Shown: in pieces, positions 12,302-13,965 of the stretch
Position numbering within the stretch: position 1 is the stretch's first letter
How the letters are laid out: each line of letters begins with the position of its first letter
Source of the DNA: RYN-124 sp046262175
GTDB lineage: Bacteria > Actinomycetota > Actinomycetes > Mycobacteriales > SCTD01
Direction: 5' to 3'
Length of the DNA: 13,965 bases
NCBI GenBank assembly: GCA_046262175.1
Contig: JBHENF010000186.1
Span: 1-13,965 of the forward strand
Translations under genes and position numbers: made by a program
Notes under the pieces: generated by a model
The model's input: only the letters and a program-made list of their open reading frames with translations
Database searches by the model: none
Told to the model about the DNA's origin: nothing

Positions 12302-13551
12302 CCGCGACGCTGCCCGACCTCTCGGTGACCCCGTACGACGTCGACGCGGTACGCCGCGACTTCGCCGTGCTGTCGCGCGAGGTCAACGGGCGGCCGCTGG
12401 TCTACCTCGACAACGCCTCGTCCTCGCACAAGCCGCGGCAGGTGCTCGACGCCGAGCGCGCGTTCGTCGAGCAGCACTACAGCAACGTGCACCGGGGCGT
12501 GCACACGCTGAGCCAGGAGGCGACGGACGCGTACGAGAACGCCCGTACGACCGTGGCCTCCTTCATCGGCGCGCGGCACGACGACGTCGTCTTCACCAAG
12601 AACGTCACCGAGGCTCTCAACCTCTGCGCCTACTCCCTCGGCGAGCTGCTCGCGCTCGGTCCGGGCGACGAGGTCGTCGTCACCGAGATGGAGCACCACT
12701 CCAACCTGGTGCCGTGGCAGATGCTGTGCCGCCGCACCGGCGCGACCCTGAAGTGGTTCGGCCTCACGGACGACGGCCGGCTCGACCTGGTCGACGGCGT
12801 CATCACCGAACGGACGAAGGTCGTCGCGTTCGTCCACCAGAGCAACCTGCTCGGCACCGTCAACGACGTCGCGGAGCTCGTACGACGGGCGAAGGCTGTC
12901 GGTGCGCTCACCGTCCTCGACGCGGCCCAGTCCGTCCCGCACATGGCTGTCGACGTGACCACGCTCGGCGTCGACCTGCTCGCCTTCACCGGCCACAAGC
13001 TGCTGGGCCCGACCGGCGTCGGTGTCCTCTGGGGCCGCGGCGACCTGCTCGCGCAGATGCCGCCCTTCCTCGGCGGCGGCTCGATGATCGAGGCCGTCGA
13101 GATGAGCGGTTCCACGTACGCGCCGCCGCCGGAGCGGTTCGAGGCCGGTACGCCCGTCATCAGCCAGGCGGTCGGCCTAGCGGCCGCGTGCGACTACCTG
13201 AGCGGGATCGGGCTTGAGAAGGTCGCGGCGCACGAGGCGGCCCTCACCAGCCGGCTGCTCGAGGGGCTGCGCCGCATCGACGGCGTACGCGTCGTCGGGC
13301 CGGACTCGCTGGAGATGCGCGGCAGCGCGGTCAGCTTCGTCATCGACGGGGTCCACCCGCACGACGTCGGCCAGTCGCTCGACGACCTCGGCATCGCCGT
13401 TCGCGTCGGGCACCACTGCGCCGCGCCGGTCTGCAAGCGATACGGCGTCCCGGCGACCGCCCGCGCCTCGTCGTACCTCTACAACACGGCCCACGAGATC
13501 GACGTGCTGCTCGACGGAATCGAGCACGTCAAGAGGTTCTGGGCCCGATGA
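12298..13551 (+). CDS. sufS: SufS, PLP-dependent cysteine desulfurase
   Basis: The 417-residue group II cysteine desulfurase converts cysteine to alanine and passes the sulfur to SufU. PLP binds Lys234 in TGHKLLGPTG, with Asp207 and Gln211 (LDAAQS) and His133 in EMEHHSNLVPW. The active-site cysteine is Cys374 in VRVGHHCAAPVCKRYG, followed by Arg389 in ATARASSYLYN, which binds substrate carboxylate. Length is normal and all key residues are present. The ATG overlaps the sufC stop and the last ATGA overlaps sufU, so desulfurase and sulfur acceptor are made together. Confidence 0.97.
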   Translation: MTATLPDLSVTPYDVDAVRRDFAVLSREVNGRPLVYLDNASSSHKPRQVLDAERAFVEQHYSNVHRGVHTLSQEATDAYENARTTVASFIGARHDDVVFTKNVTEALNLCAYSLGELLALGPGDEVVVTEMEHHSNLVPWQMLCRRTGATLKWFGLTDDGRLDLVDGVITERTKVVAFVHQSNLLGTVNDVAELVRRAKAVGALTVLDAAQSVPHMAVDVTTLGVDLLAFTGHKLLGPTGVGVLWGRGDLLAQMPPFLGGGSMIEAVEMSGSTYAPPPERFEAGTPVISQAVGLAAACDYLSGIGLEKVAAHEAALTSRLLEGLRRIDGVRVVGPDSLEMRGSAVSFVIDGVHPHDVGQSLDDLGIAVRVGHHCAAPVCKRYGVPATARASSYLYNTAHEIDVLLDGIEHVKRFWAR

Positions 13552-13965
13552 GCGAGAGCATGTACCAGGAGATCATCCTGGACCACTACCGGAACCCGCA
13601 CCACAAGGGGCTGCGCGACCCGTACGACGTCGAGGTGCACCACGTGAACCCGACCTGCGGGGACGAGGTCACCCTGCGGGTCAAAGTGGCCGACGGGGTC
13701 GTGCAGGACGTGTCGTACGACGGCCAGGGCTGCTCGATCAGCCAGGCGTCGACCTCGGTCATGACCGACCTCGTCGTCGGGCAGCCGGTCGACGCGGCCC
13801 TGGAGAAGTCCGAGGCGTTCCTCGAGCTGATGCAGAGTCGGGGCACGATCGAACCCGACGAGGACGTGCTCGAGGACGGCATCGCGTTCGCGGGCGTCTC
13901 GCGTTACCCGGCGCGCGTCAAGTGCGCGCTGCTGGGCTGGATGGCGTGGAAGGACGCGACCGCAC
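13548..13965 (+). CDS. sufU: SufU, zinc-dependent sulfurtransferase (3' end missing)
   Basis: The first 139 codons are in the window and the frame is still open at the right edge, so the gene is cut by the window, not broken. It begins MSESMYQEIILDHYRNPHHK. It carries Cys37 and Asp39 (NPTCGDEV), Cys62 (GQGCSISQAS) and Cys126 (RVKCALLGW), the zinc-ligand and sulfur-accepting set known from Bacillus SufU. The roughly 18-residue insertion between the last two motifs that separates SufU from IscU is present (about 97-117). It accepts persulfide from SufS and delivers it to SufBCD. The ATG overlaps the sufS stop by 4 nt. About 15-20 residues are probably missing. Confidence 0.95.
   Translation, partial: MSESMYQEIILDHYRNPHHKGLRDPYDVEVHHVNPTCGDEVTLRVKVADGVVQDVSYDGQGCSISQASTSVMTDLVVGQPVDAALEKSEAFLELMQSRGTIEPDEDVLEDGIAFAGVSRYPARVKCALLGWMAWKDATA

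Noticed and set aside
1..13965. CRISPR arrays, insertion sequences, phage genes, tRNA genes
   Set aside because: I saw no regularly spaced repeats, no transposase or integrase motifs and no tRNA-like clover-leaf sequence on either strand by eye.

Overview
The window is about 14 kb of GC-rich chromosomal DNA from an actinomycete-type bacterium (phylum Actinomycetota). Three things point there: strong G/C bias at third codon positions, a sufR-B-D-Rieske-C-S-U gene order, and a repeated promoter layout in which a -10-like hexamer lies 6-7 nt before the start codon, as in actinobacterial leaderless transcripts. I cannot name a genus. I see no transposase, integrase, tRNA, rRNA or CRISPR array. 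The DNA is densely coding; the only gene-free gap over 200 bp is 7720-7944.

Left part (1-3985). The window opens inside an ATP-grasp ligase gene (3' end only), overlapped by an aminoglycoside/lincosamide nucleotidyltransferase-like gene. Facing them on the minus strand are a double-CBS protein and ctaA (CtaA/Cox15 heme A synthase). Diverging from ctaA is a plus-strand run: a short-chain dehydrogenase resembling type II 3-hydroxyacyl-CoA dehydrogenases, a flavin reductase-like protein, and an SRPBCC protein.

Middle part (3978-7719). A minus-strand pair encodes a HipA-like kinase and a DUF3037 protein, overlapping by ATGA. A GNAT acetyltransferase gene starts only 22 bp from the kinase on the other strand and is coupled to a VOC (glyoxalase-fold) gene. 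Convergent to these is a minus-strand ABC-2 exporter pair (ATPase, then permease).

Right part (7720-13965). A 225-bp divergent region carries an imperfect 18-bp-arm inverted repeat and, over the sufR start, an exact ACACT-N5-TGTGA sequence, which I recall as the SufR operator of Mycobacterium tuberculosis. Then follow sufR, sufB, sufD, a small Rieske ferredoxin-like gene, sufC, sufS and sufU (cut by the window end). Every junction in this run overlaps by 1-8 nt. Together they form a complete SUF iron-sulfur cluster assembly operon: SufS with SufU mobilises sulfur, SufBCD is the scaffold/ATPase, and SufR is the probable Fe-S-sensing repressor.

I found no convincing wholly new system. The observations most worth following up are the near-uniform leaderless promoter geometry, the operator fused to the sufR start codon, the intergenic inverted repeat and the HipA-like/DUF3037 unit.
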